From Carposina sasakii (Eukaryota; Arthropoda; Insecta; Lepidoptera; Carposinidae): DNA of 64,000 nt. The stretch covers positions 4,340,001-4,404,000 of the forward strand of contig CP053157.1 in the NCBI GenBank assembly GCA_014607495.2, written 5' to 3'. Positions 23,890 to 35,345 of this stretch are shown piece after piece (the first letter of the stretch is position 1; each line of letters starts with the position of its first letter). Below the pieces are notes generated by a model. It was given only the letters and a program-made list of their open reading frames with translations. It was not told where the DNA came from and did not search any database. The translations under genes were made by a program, and so were the position numbers.

Positions 23890-24198
23890 GTCTGGTTTCC
23901 AAAATATTAGGGTCCAAAGTTGAGTCAATAGACTGCGTTTTTCTGCACAAATGCACATTGACGCGTGTAGCAAGATTTTTTCACGAGAAATAAATAAATA
24001 AATAAATAATAAATATATTTGTCTATGAAAAAACTAGCATAAATACTGGACGCTATAAATTTCGCCCGATAATGTAATTTTTTTTTTCTAACAAATTTAC
24101 ATTCTTTCCCAGCATTTTTTGGCATAAACTTACTTTACTGTGATGTATACAGTGCATACCCTTATTTAAGGGTAGCAACGAAAAAACATCCCGTACAC
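23890..24198. mobile_element. Reversed copy of the 5907-6295 element
   Basis: ATTAGGGTCCAAAGTTGAG, CAATAGACTGCGTTTTTCTG and TAGCAACGAAAAAACATCCC mirror 5907-6295. It includes an AAATAAATA microsatellite at 23990-24012. Confidence 0.6.
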
Positions 24199-26409
24199 AA
24201 ATATTTACATATTATTAAAATAAGAAATCGATGTTCTTCAGACTCTTATAGCATTTGTACCTAAATACAGTATCGATTTTTAAGGCTAAGGTCAATCCGG
24301 ATTTGTATGTCTAAGGTCTTTCACGACTTCAGACCTCTTAATAATCGAAGCTTATAACTTTGTAGGATTTACCTTTACAATACATAATCATCGTGTAACG
24401 TCTATTACTTTCCATTCTCTCTGATATATAACGTGATTTTTCAGTGCCATTGAGAAAATGAATCAATCTTAGTAGCTATTGAGGCTGGCTATTAAGCATT
24501 GACTCATTAGTACATAACTAACAATAGAAAGTGTAGCTCTGTGAGCTTTTAGAATATCAGAAAAACGGATCGAGTACGACTCGAAAGTTGTGAGATCCGT
24601 ACTAATTGTTATTTTTACTTATCGGTTTAGGGTTAATTATATTTTAAATATTATTGTGGTTCTTACTTAATGTGAACTTATCGCGATCGATTAAGGGGCC
24701 ACCTTCTGATTGCTAATTTTTATTATTGAGTGAACAGAAAGGGGTGATATTTTATAAAATTAGTTTTACAAATGTTTTGCTAAAAGTACCTAGTCATTTA
24801 CAGGAGTTGTAATTTTTAACTTGATTAAAATATATGGGTAAATAAATATAAGACCTACCAGTCACGACTGAGGGTCCACATTTAACCGAATGTAACTTTT
24901 GAGTGCCGACTTTTACAAATTAAAGGTTAAATTTACAATCGTTTGGAAACTTTCACTAAAGGCTGACACATTATAAAGCTCAAAATTCCAATATAGACCC
25001 TAAATGGTAACGCACACTGCTTATCGGATACATATACACGCGGTTTATTAGTAGCAGGCACCGCTGTTTGATACAATACAAAATTTAATCAGTTTCAAGA
25101 CATATTTTATACTAGTGGACGCCCGCGACTCCGTCCGCGTGGACTGCAGAAAAAGCAAAATGTCGAAATTATCCGGGATAAAAACATTTTCCAGGGATAA
25201 AAAGTAGCCTATATGTTAAGTGGGACCTGTCACAATATATTCCTGAAAACTGCATCGAAATCGGTCTAGCCGTTTCTGAGATTAGCGTGCACAAGAATCG
25301 ATCCGTTACAATTTTATTTATGTATAGAAGATTATATTTTGCACTCATGTTTAAATTTTTACTATGCTTAATTTCTAGTAAGCAGAAGGTGTAGATATGT
25401 ATATCCACAATTAATGCACTACTGCATAATTACCATGAAACATGGTTTGATGTAGTTACCTACATGCAATAAAAATGTGCAGTAAAAGAGCATGATAAAA
25501 TAATAGCTACAAACGCAGCCTTACGCGTCAGAATCATTAGATTTCCGTTTATTTTGTGTTGTTTTAGCATAAAAAATATATAATCTTATTCCACTTACAA
25601 TGTGTAATAAATAACTTTATGCTTAGGGCGAGCTTACACTATAAAAAAAAACTTTTTCATTTGTGACGTTCGTTTATATCGACAATAATGATGGCTCTTT
25701 GCAGGCACGTAAGGACAAACGCGCGCACACAACGCATCTTTAGAATCAAATGCTTTCAATGTGAAAATACTGTCAAGCCAAAGATTTGAGCCCCTAACTT
25801 TAGGTGACTGACGAGAGGTTCAGACTGTCGTCGTGAGATAAGTTAATTTTACGTGAAATATCATGTCTATACATACTCCCAAATTTTCGAAGAGAGGCAA
25901 TATTTCACAACCATGTCTAGACCGTGCGTCTGCGATTAAGGAAGTCGGACTCACCCTCAGGCGATAAACTAGCTGGTCATTTACATCTGTCTTCTATGTT
26001 AAACATAGCTGTGGGATATCTGTTATGATCCTGCAGCTCTGGCTTCCCCGTTTCGGAGATAAAGCTGTATGTATTTAACTATACAACATAGTGTGCACAC
26101 CTTTATACTAGGTAGTAAAAACCGACGCACCATGCCTAATGAAATCATAATACTTTAGCTTTGCGCAGGCTCCTAAAGTTCTAACAGATAAGCCTTCAAA
26201 CCCCATGGTACTTGAGTTTGATTAAGGCAGTAATTATTGCAATACAGTTAGGCTTTAAAAGTTAGGCACCATTACGATCTCTAGATGGTATCGGAATTTA
26301 ACTTTGTAGCCACATTGGAAATTCTCTCTTTATGCAGCCAAATTCCTAAGCTTTAACAGCGTGCTTAAATATGAAGAGAAGCTTTTTAGGGCAAATTTTT
26401 CCAATGGTT
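24199..26409. other. No gene seen; repeat fragments
   Basis: AT-rich. It includes an RTE/SINE-like fragment at 25105-25300 (GTGGACGCCCGCGACTCCG) and a reversed repeat X piece at 25985-26060 (GATCCTGCAGCTCTGGC). Confidence 0.4.
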
Positions 26410-26772
26410 AGATAGCCTATATAAGGGAAAAGACCAGTGGTTAAGACGTGCTCCTTCCAAGCGAGAGGCATAAGTTCGATCCCAGTCACGGGCCAGTACC
26501 AATTAATTTATTTAATGTACAGATTTTAATGTTGTAAAATTGTCACTTAGCTCATGCCTCGGAAAGCACGTAAAACCGTTGATCCTGCACCTAATCTCTC
26601 TCCGGTCGTGTCGGTTTTCCGTCCCATCGGACTATGAGAGTGAGGAAATATAGAGTGCATCTGTATTTGCGCACACACTTCTACTCTATAATATCTCCTG
26701 CGTACCTGGCCAATCTCCGTAGAGATTGGTCGTCTTAGCCGAAATACGGTTGGAGATCATCGTAGGGAAAAA
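26410..26772 (+). mobile_element. tRNA-derived SINE, second family
   Basis: A-box-like GTGGTTAAGACGTGCTCC, B-box-like AAGTTCGATCC, then GTCGGTTTTCCGTCCCATCG, GCGCACACACTTCTAC and CTGGCCAATCTCCGTAG. These body modules are typical of a widespread lepidopteran SINE. Confidence 0.7.
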
Positions 26773-29540
26773 TTTGATGCTGTTTCTATCTTGGTCAAGT
26801 TTTAGAAAAAGACAGTATTAACTTTCAACTTCAACTTTTAAATTATAAATGGCTCTGTATGGGCTCCGTCGACTATCGACAATTCTGCCAACATCAGCGT
26901 TAAACAAGTATTCTTCAGATAGGCTATGAGCTTGTCGTAAGTACTTTATCTATGTCCTCCAGTTAGGCTACATGACTACATGAGTCGATTCACAGAATAT
27001 TAACTAAATGTACAGAACACTATATTATATATGAGTCAATTCCAGTCATAAGCCCGTTCATCATAAACTATTTCATCTATGTTTACAGAATTTACCACTA
27101 TAAAATTATCAAAGCTTTTTCCACGAAAGTTGGGAGTCAGGTGATATTCCGACCAAAAGGGAAAAACATGCTATGTCAACTCAACATGTACTTACAATAG
27201 GTACCTACAAGGGTATTTCCCAGTGACGTGGTATTTCGGTCTGTACCCTTCAAGTACCAAATCTTTATGAATGTTAACTGCAGAAACCACATTTCACCGA
27301 ATCTAAATCTAATGGAATAAGGGGCTTATATAGGCATAAATAATAAATGAAAATTAAATAAATAAAATATGGCTTTATTACTGACAGTCGATCTAACAGT
27401 CAATCGTCAAGTATATCCCGTAATAATGCCTGCATTTATATTGGATAAAGAATATGAACGAAAAAGATTAAATGCTAGACATATCCAAACTTCTTAATAC
27501 GCAAGCCAAATAAGACCAATTAAGATGCCATTCCATCCCTTTTTACTTAGCTAGCCATACTTTATGCTTTATGTAAACATATGGACCAGTTATTTTAGTA
27601 CAAACAATGTTGAACTACATACCTCCATGGTTAAAATTCCAAATGTATGTGCTAAAGTGCCCTTCTGAGGGATAAACACGAATCTCTCGATAGTCCGTAA
27701 CGCTATCTTGCAACTGTGAAATCACATAGATTTTGCTAACGAGTCGCTAGCGTTACGCCGCGTAAAAAGGTTCTTGCTTACCCCACTGATCTTGGCTACA
27801 GCTGCGTCAGAACAAGACAAAAATAAAGTGGCCAGAACTGCAATGACACGAAAGAGATTCTGCAGCCACGTTTACCATAGCAGGGTCAGATGTTAAAGAT
27901 CAGTGATAAGTTAGCTCATCACCTGAGAGAACGCCCCTAAATTCCTTAGTCAAATCCGACATGCGTCGATGGAGGGAGATGCAGCTGATGAAGAGGTATT
28001 TCAGTGAAGCCACGATTCAGCACAGCATAATTTTATCAGGCAGATATAACAGTCATATGACTACCTATCTATTATTTTGCAGGTTAGTAATACTCAGTGT
28101 TCATAAACGTTTTTAATATTACTACACCTACCTACTCTCACTCTTCCATAATCATAAAGTAATGAGCTTTTATATAATATTCTTATTACATTTTAAACGA
28201 CCAAAACTATATTCTCCATCGAGCCTAATAGCATAATCATAGATCATTTCCAAAATAGAATAGCCTAATAACAGTAGGTAACTATTAGTTGCACGAAACA
28301 AAAAAGCGAAACTCAAACGTCACAATCTACGTGGGCATTATATTCATTGAATAGAATATTGAATCATCTGCTGCAGCTCTGCATTATTTTAATGTTATAG
28401 GAATAAAATTGCAGTTTGAACCGTCTCTTTTGATGCCGCTGCCATTCATAAACTAAAAAACTATGACCAGAAAATAGATGAGTAGGTAGAAAATATTGAG
28501 TTTTATTATGTACACGTGCAAATTAATAACTAATAATATTTTATTATTTTCCTGAGATAATAAGTACCTAGGATTTGTAGACGCATTTCTTCAGGGATAA
28601 AAATATTTTCCCGGGATAGTAAATGTCCTTTCTCGGGCTCTAGGCAGCTCTACATTTAAATCGGATCAGTAGGTTTGACGTGAAAGCGATCAGACAGACA
28701 GAGTTGCCGATTCTACCTAATTGGTGCGTAGAACCTATAGAAACTAGCAAACGAGGCTCTACAGAATTTTTGATTACTGTTTATGTTTAGTGCCGGTGCC
28801 GTTTGGTGTCGGCAGACAAAAATAGCACCACCACATGTCTACCTTGGGTATCGTAAGAGACAATTAAGTGTGTGAGCAGAGCTCCTCCCATACTGAAATC
28901 ATCGCCTGAAAAATCACAATGCAGTCATCAAGCGCCTGCCCAACGTCGGGACCTTGAGTAAACCTTCCCCAAGGCATGCCACAAGGCTAGCCTAGGCTTT
29001 GGATTGCAATAGGCATATACCTAATACATAAAGTTACACTACTGAACTAGTCACAATTATTCTATGTTCGAAAGAAACAATAATCCCATTACCACTAACT
29101 CCGTCTGTACCCGATCATTTGAGTCCACACTTTCTTATTTCATTAGATTCAATTAAAATAATATTAGCTCCTTGCTGTTTGAGCCATAAAACTCTTTATT
29201 ACAGACACAAATCGCGAAAATAACAAATTGTATACGAAATGTAAAAACTTTATGATACTTATAATCATACCCACACTTTTATTATATTTCCCTAAGGCTA
29301 CACTTAGGTACTTACGCGTATCTACACATAAGAGATTTTTTATGAATGAGAGTCTCCGATATATTTTAGGGTTGACACATATTATACCACGTACAGTGTT
29401 CCCGAAATGTGGCAGCTATACCATAGGTCATGTAGGTACCTCAATATCAAATACTAATAGGTACAGAAAAAAATATAATCATAAAAATAAAACGATTACA
29501 AAAAACTGTAAATAAAAGCTCACTCAAAATCATTGTCTTC
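26773..29540. other. No gene seen; repeat fragments
   Basis: Contains repeat X at 27825-28025 (GATGCAGCTGATGAAGAGG), an RTE-like piece at 28590-28710 and a LINE 3' piece at 28780-29010. No exon could be supported. Confidence 0.4.
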
Positions 29541-29544
29541 CATA

Positions 29545-29703
29545 TTATAGGACGAATATTGCGAACTTGAGCTTGGTGCTCGATATGAAGTTATATGCGA
29601 AGTAGTAGCAGAAGGAAATGGCGGCCACACTGCAGAATAAGCTGAGGATCCACATGCAGTCCGTCACTATAGGCATCTGAAGACTGATTGATGCTTTGGA
29701 TAC
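29545..29703 (-). CDS. Unrecognised membrane-protein terminal exon B (paralogue of A)
   Basis: Minus-strand exon after CTATTCAG, phase 0, 52 codons then TAA. It reads VSKASISLQMPIVTDC, a hydrophobic span (MWILSLFCSVAAISFCYYF) and AYNFISSTKLKFAIFVL. The tail YYFAYxFISxTKLKF matches exon A, 500 bp away. This could be a second tandem gene, an alternative last exon or a decayed copy. The entry phase differs from exon A, which argues against simple interchange as last exons. Confidence 0.55.
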   Translation of the reverse strand, partial: VSKASISLQMPIVTDCMWILSLFCSVAAISFCYYFAYNFISSTKLKFAIFVL

Positions 29704-30202
29704 CTGAATAGAAAGACAGTGTGCGTTATGTAATTTATTTTACCATACTCGTAGTGCGGTGAAAAATGACTTGAATTGCTTATTTTAAGTAGGTATGTAA
29801 AGCGAAAAGCTATGTAAATAACCCACTAAAAGGAATCTACACACAGTAGACACCACCTCTTGGTATTTAGGTAATCGCTACTGCGATATCGAATACCGCG
29901 TTGGTAAGTAATCTGACTGAACAGTCCATAAAGGGTATTTTAAGCGAAATACTATAAAGGACGCACAAAATTTGAGACTTGAAATAACACGATTATTTTT
30001 CTAGATACTATAGCTAATTCCTAGACGAAAGAATTGTAGATATACTTTAGTACTTACCTAATCTTATTGAATGAGTGGAAATCTTGAAAAAATATAATTC
30101 TGTCTCTTATTGGATTCCCACCTACCTACCAAACTGTCAAGTACGAATGTTCTCCTCAACCTGACCATAATAAGGTTTCTTCCACACTTACCAGCTTATT
30201 CC

Positions 30203-30392
30203 TCACGGCATAAACAAACCAAATTTGAGTTTCGTATCAGATATGAATGCGTACGCGAAGTAATAACAGATGGCAATGGTGGCAATGCTGGCGACGAGAC
30301 TGCAGAACCAAACACAGCCGAGGTCAAGACACACAGGTCGCTGGTTGGGCTCCTTGAGTTTGATTATCTTCTTTTTCACTGGCAGTGGGAGT
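30203..30392 (-). CDS. Unrecognised membrane-protein terminal exon A
   Basis: Minus-strand exon after the acceptor CATATTACAG, carrying one base then 62 codons and TGA. It reads LPLPVKKKIIKLKEPNQRP, then a hydrophobic span (CVWFCSLVASIATIAICYYF), then AYAFISDTKLKFGLFMP. A basic stretch followed by a single TM helix and a short tail is clear. It is homologous to the exon at 29545-29703, which supports coding function for both. Family not recognised. Confidence 0.6.
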
Positions 30393-30439
30393 CTGTAATA
30401 TGGAAAATTATTTGGTGTTAGGTAATTAACGCACTAGAA

Positions 30440-30640
30440 GAACACATTAGCCCCGTGGTGCCGGCAGAATAGAGTTTGTACCACCCCATGTCTACCCGTG
30501 GGTATCGTACGAGACAATTAAGGGTTTTCGGGAGGCGGGCAGCAGCACCTCCCGTGCTGACAACATAGTCCAAAAAATGACTATGTTGTCAGGTGGAGGC
30601 CTACGTCCAGCAGTTGACTGCAATAGGCTGATGACGAACA
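30440..30640 (+). repeat. LINE 3'-end fragment
   Basis: CCGTGGTGCCGGCAGAATAG, TACCCGTGGGTATCGTACG and CCAGCAGTTGACTGCAATAG, ending in GCTGATGACG. It lies in the interval between the membrane-protein exons. Confidence 0.65.
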
Positions 30641-31209
30641 CAGTAGATAGGGCATGCTGTATCACTGAACACGTGATAGTAAAATGTCCTACAAAGAGCG
30701 TAGTGTGATTTTTCATTTCGAATTAGTTCGCGTTAACGTAAAGCAGCCAACCAATCACATTATGCCGTGATGATGTGATGTTACAAAAGTGAGAACAACG
30801 ACACGACATGATTTAATTTTGTTGGGGAAAGAGCTCGAAGTGAAAACTCACACTAAGCCCTCAAGATCGTATTTCGATCACGGCTGACTCTCTCAGCGGT
30901 AATTAGCGATAATGTGCAGGAATGTTATAGCAGTAGGTGCACGATAAACAGTACCTACCTAGTAAACACAGGAGCACGAAAAAACTATGCTGCGCATCAG
31001 TAGCTGAAGCTGCAAGTTTAGTGGCCACTTCTCCTCCTCCAGTAGTTTTCTTACTACGGAGCGTCTTGATGTAGGTACTTAATTACCCGACATATCCTTT
31101 TTACGATCCCTTTCCACTTAGCTATGACAATCTTATGCTCTGTGGATCGCGTTGGAGATCTGGATGAGAGCGGCCACAGTAAGCCTTACCTGGTACATCT
31201 AGTACTTAC

Positions 31210-31267
31210 TTGTACATAGGCAATAAATAATGCTTATTGATACTGCCAGGTGCCATCAGCCATGAAC
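31210..31267 (-). CDS. Candidate 58-nt exon upstream of membrane-protein exon A
   Basis: Strong acceptor (TTGTTTGCTTTAG) and a GTAAGTAC donor. In the frame that joins exon A (AA then A makes Lys) it reads SWLMAPGSINKHYLLPMY. The other frames contain stops or do not join. It is short, so chance remains possible. Confidence 0.4.
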
Positions 31268-31324
31268 CTAAAGCAAACAATAATAAATTATAATAAGCTG
31301 CTGACTTTATTAAATAGGTAAAAA

Positions 31325-31570
31325 AAAACATGGCTGTGTCCCCGAAATGGGATAGCCAGAGCTGCAGGATCTTATAGAAAATCCCACCGCCACGTTTAGC
31401 ATAGCAGGGGATAGATTAGGGAAATGTTTAGTGACAAGTCGCTAGCTTATCGCCTGAAAGAATGCCCAAGTTCCTTAGTGTCGACTTCCTATCTCATTCC
31501 TATGTCGATGTCTTACGATCTACCTACCCACCTAGCTGATGTATTCTAGTCAAGCCCGCATCAGCACAGG
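31325..31570 (+). repeat. Dispersed repeat X, nearly full length
   Basis: Runs from GGCTGTGTCCCCGAAATGGG through CCACGTTTAGCATAGCAGGG and TGACAAGTCGCTAGC to GCCCGCATCAGCACAGG, with the order intact. Confidence 0.7.
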
Positions 31571-32658
31571 AAAAACATTTATATTTGGAAATAACGACAA
31601 TTTCAGCTTCATGCGCAACCTGTCGAAATTCGTCATAACTACTGTGTCTTTCTTCACTAACGCACGCGCTAAACCACGTGTTCAAGTGTGATCGCTCTCT
31701 ATTCGTAGGTACCTTTATTAGAGATGCTATCGCTATGATACAAAGGAGTGGGAGATACAACTAAGTACCTAATAGGTTTTTACTCACTTTTTTCTATCGT
31801 CGAAACGAAGATTATAGTAGGAATAGTTAATTTTTGCCAGGTAGAAAATGTAGAAAAAGAAAGTTATTAGGATCACCACGAATGCCACAAATTCTAGATA
31901 CCATAGCGAATTTGTGAATAGACCGTGCATCTGTGATTTCAATGAGCTATTCTAAATGTAACTAGTCTGTTGGGTATTTTTTTAAATCTACATAAAAATA
32001 AAATATAAAAATCTTTCAAAATAATATCAAAACAATACCTAACTGACAAGTTTGAGTTAACTTTTACTTTTTTAACTTTATAACTCAAAAATAGCATAGA
32101 ATTTTTCCTTGTTACGTAGGTAACTCTCGTTAGAGAGTAAGTATAATCCTTGTAAATTTTTTGTTAAGTAAGTAAGGTTGGATTAGCTTAGTAGAACTTA
32201 TACCTACCTGCACACACATCTAATAGAAGAATATTATGATTACCTACCATCATAACACGATCATAGGTATAGGTACTTCAATAATGAACCTTAGTTTAAG
32301 GACGTCTTTCGACTAAACGTACGAAGTTTCTTCTTTTCTAAAATAAAGTACACGGTAGGAAAGCTATGTACGCATGCTATGTCGTATACAACGATTAAAA
32401 ATATTATGCTTTGGCTGCGTGTGAGCATAATTCCGTCTTTGTTTAGTTCGGCGTAAAAAAAAAAGATGACTAACTAGTGAGGGCATAATATTGATAAGTA
32501 AGTGCAGCAGTGGATGCATGACATTGCAGAATCTTTAAAATTTTATCTAAAAAGATTTTTTTCCATTCAAGTCTTGATCTTACATCCTTTTCCTAATTAC
32601 CTATGGCCATTAAATGAAGACTGATTTTTTTCGTTAATGGCATTGGAGTTAAGCTTAC

Positions 32659-32738
32659 AAATGCATCAAGTCAGTTTTGCGCATGTGCTGCCTGCACTTG
32701 GTATCGAAATACCGTCGCGGCGCGACGCCAGCATGCAC
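32659..32738 (-). CDS. Candidate 80-nt exon, also phase-compatible with exon A
   Basis: Acceptor CGATTGCTTTTAG and donor GTAAGC. One frame reads VHAGVAPRRYFDTKCRQ then HMRKTDLMH, leaving TT, which joins exon A at 30392 as Leu. It cannot be spliced into the 31210-31267 exon without a stop, so if both are real they would be alternatives. GC-rich for its surroundings. Confidence 0.35.
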
Positions 32739-32739
32739 C

Positions 32740-34440
32740 TAAAAGCAATCGAAGTGAAAAATAATTATGTCGATATCGATTATAATAATGAACATGCCCA
32801 ACCCTTCAAAAGTCAACTTGTCAGATTACACGTCATTGTCAAGTAATGATGCCAACTTGCCGGAACATTGCACTGAAACGAGTAATTAGTTAGATCTGCC
32901 GGAATGGAAGCATGTTCCATCCTGACTAAGATCCAAGTCCACCTCTTACAGACCCATCCTCTCTTCGGTTTTGCAAAAACACCTCATGGAATCCATAATA
33001 ATCATTTTAGGAGGGGCATAATTATTAATAATAAGACTGTCATTGTCGAGGAGTTCCGGCAGACAATCACACTTGCTTAAGCTGAGTATCTAATCTATAA
33101 GTAACTGTTAATTAGGAATATTTCTATCGAGGATCACCCTTACCAGTCCTTTCAAGGTCTCTCTCAGCCACAAATTTATCTTTCTGTTAAGAATGGAGAT
33201 AGACCTGAGACCTGACTAAGATTAGGTTTTTGCAGAAAACGTTTAAAAAAATGTGACGAAGTGATCCGGAATCGACCCTTTGGAACAAGATAGGAGTGCA
33301 ACACCTAATAATGTAGTAACAAGTAATGTTCCGGGCTGTCTCACACACCCTACTAGAAGCATAATAATGCTGTCCGTATTTATACGGAGCCTTGTAACTA
33401 TTGGGCATTACATCTAGACTTACATATATGTGGTGCTATGAAATTGTAAGTGGACTGCCCTCTATCCCTTCGGACAGTAAAACTTCAAAGTTCTTCATCT
33501 ATATTGTCAAATCTCTTCTGCATCTGGAGAAATGTATATATACAAAATACATACATACATACTTTCCAGTCAACATGTTATCCTTACTTCGGATACATAT
33601 AGAATTAACAGCATACTTTGGCACATATAATATACTCGTACACGACAGTGTCGGCGCTGCACCAAAATTATATTTTATAAAAATGCCCACCCTAGCTCAA
33701 TATTTACGAATCGATAGCTGTCTGGAAGCGGTCTTATGTACATGGAAGTTGCATAAATAACTCCAAGAAAATTGTGAATATTATAGGACAATATGTTCGT
33801 TACCTGAAAATTCCTTTATAAATGCAACCTCAGCAATAGTATCATGGATACCTGGAAAAGTGGGAAACGAGGCTGATCACATTAAGCTTGTTCACATGGG
33901 CCGCGACGTTTATTTATGTGTGTTTGGAACATGGCTAGGTTTGTCTGTGCGTTTGTGCACGTTAATCTCAAACCTTGAAACGCCGACTGAACCGGCTCCG
34001 ATTTCGAGCGAAGATAAGAGTAGTTTTGAGGTGGCTTAGCTGATATATCACCTGCGATTGTTTGCCGGAGCCATTGTCCCAAATATATCTTCCTTCTATC
34101 CCTACATGTAATATGCTAATATCTTTTTATATTATTACCCGGGAAACTGATGTTTTTATCCCGGATTGGCAATTCCGTGTAAGCGAGAGAGACGCCATTC
34201 GCAAAATTGTATTTCTACTAAGCACACTCCGGAAAATCCACGCGATTCCAGACGGTCCTAGTCGCCATTTATGTTAAGGCGAGACCTCCTGCCGGACGAC
34301 CCTAGTAGATAATAAATATTATTAAACTATTATTACTACATAGTATTTGCAAACTATGTACTGTTATACTTAGGTAGTACATGTACCATTCAGATTGAGG
34401 AGAATAAGAAAAAATATTATCGAATCCACCCCTCTGACTG
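32740..34440. other. No gene seen; repeat fragments
   Basis: Holds a decayed GGGTCGATTCCGG-family piece (33130-33290, ATCCGGAATCGACCC), a short ATAC microsatellite (33545-33560) and a reversed RTE-like fragment (33890-34020). Open frames here are chance or repeat-derived. Confidence 0.4.
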
Positions 34441-34476
34441 GATCGTACGAGGCGATAAATATGATTCCATTAGCGA

Positions 34477-34530
34477 TATAAAACGGGGCGGGGTGAAGGC
34501 GCGGCGCGCCGCATCGCGGCAGTTTAAATG
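34477..34530 (+). promoter_or_regulatory. Probable CANT1 core promoter
   Basis: TATAAAA at 34477-34483 is followed at once by a GC box-like GGGGCGGGG and a CpG-rich stretch (GGCGCGGCGCGCC), in an otherwise AT-rich neighbourhood. It lies 335 bases before the CANT1 start codon, leaving room for a 5' UTR of about 310 nt if there is no UTR intron. The short ORF at 34493-34675 falls in this UTR. The transcription start is inferred. Confidence 0.55.
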
Positions 34531-34817
34531 TACTAGAGTTGGCAGCACTGAAACACTCCCCCTCCTCTCATGTCATTTTCGTTTCGTTCTTCAACGTCAT
34601 TTTTTTCTAACTTCTTGTTCATCTCATCGCAATATTGAACTAAACTTTGTTGAATTTTTTTATATGAAACTATAACTAAACTGTGCTTCACGGAGGGATA
34701 GCATGCTTAACAGTGCTAAGTACTACGTTAAAAAGTAAAAAATCTAACTTGCCTATATCTTAAACACTTGGTTGTGAGTGAAAAATGTTTTTTATTTCAT
34801 GTTATTAACTTCGAGGT

Positions 34818-35345
34818 ATGTATGACTTCGAAACTGAAGAGGAAAACATGAAAGGAACACTTCGTGACTGGCGCAAAGCCCTTCGCACTCCTGCAACTTA
34901 CAGGGTAGGCAACACTGTAAGAGTGCAGCCACAATTCACATTCCTTATCGGACTGATTGCCCTATTTCTGTTAGTGTTGTTTTATTACAATTGGTGGGCA
35001 AGTGAGCAACCTGTCGGCTTCAAATGGTCTAATGTCCGAAGAAAATACAATGCTACATATCCCTTAACTCCACCGAGTGCATCAGGAGATACAGTTACAT
35101 TCCGAATAGGGATTGTTGCTGATTTAGACACCGATTCCAAAGGCTCAAAGCCTAATACTTATAATAGTTACCTAAAGAAAGGCTACCTTAATTATAATAG
35201 AAAAGAAAATTATGTGTCAGTGTTATGGGACAAGGATAACACATTATTGTCGTCCACATATTCACATAAGGGACGAGGAATGGAATTGTCCGAGCTAATA
35301 GTTTATGATGGCAGATTATTGACTTTTGATGATAGATCTGGCATG
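34818..35345 (+). CDS. CANT1: CANT1 coding exon 1
   Basis: Encodes residues 1-176, including the cytoplasmic tail, the signal anchor and the first part of the nucleotidase fold (RIGIVADLDTDSK). It ends in RSGM directly before a GTAAGT donor, phase 0. The open frame reads on into intron sequence, which is why a naive ORF runs to 35444. Confidence 0.93.

Noticed and set aside
31124..31189. Plus-strand exon candidate (MTILCSVDRVGDLDESGH)
   Set aside because: It has an acceptor and a donor but is only 66 nt, lies inside the intron of the minus-strand membrane-protein exons and has no partner exon.
33882..34082. 66-residue minus-strand ORF near CANT1
   Set aside because: It contains the AACGTGCACAAACGCACAG module of the RTE/SINE-like repeat.
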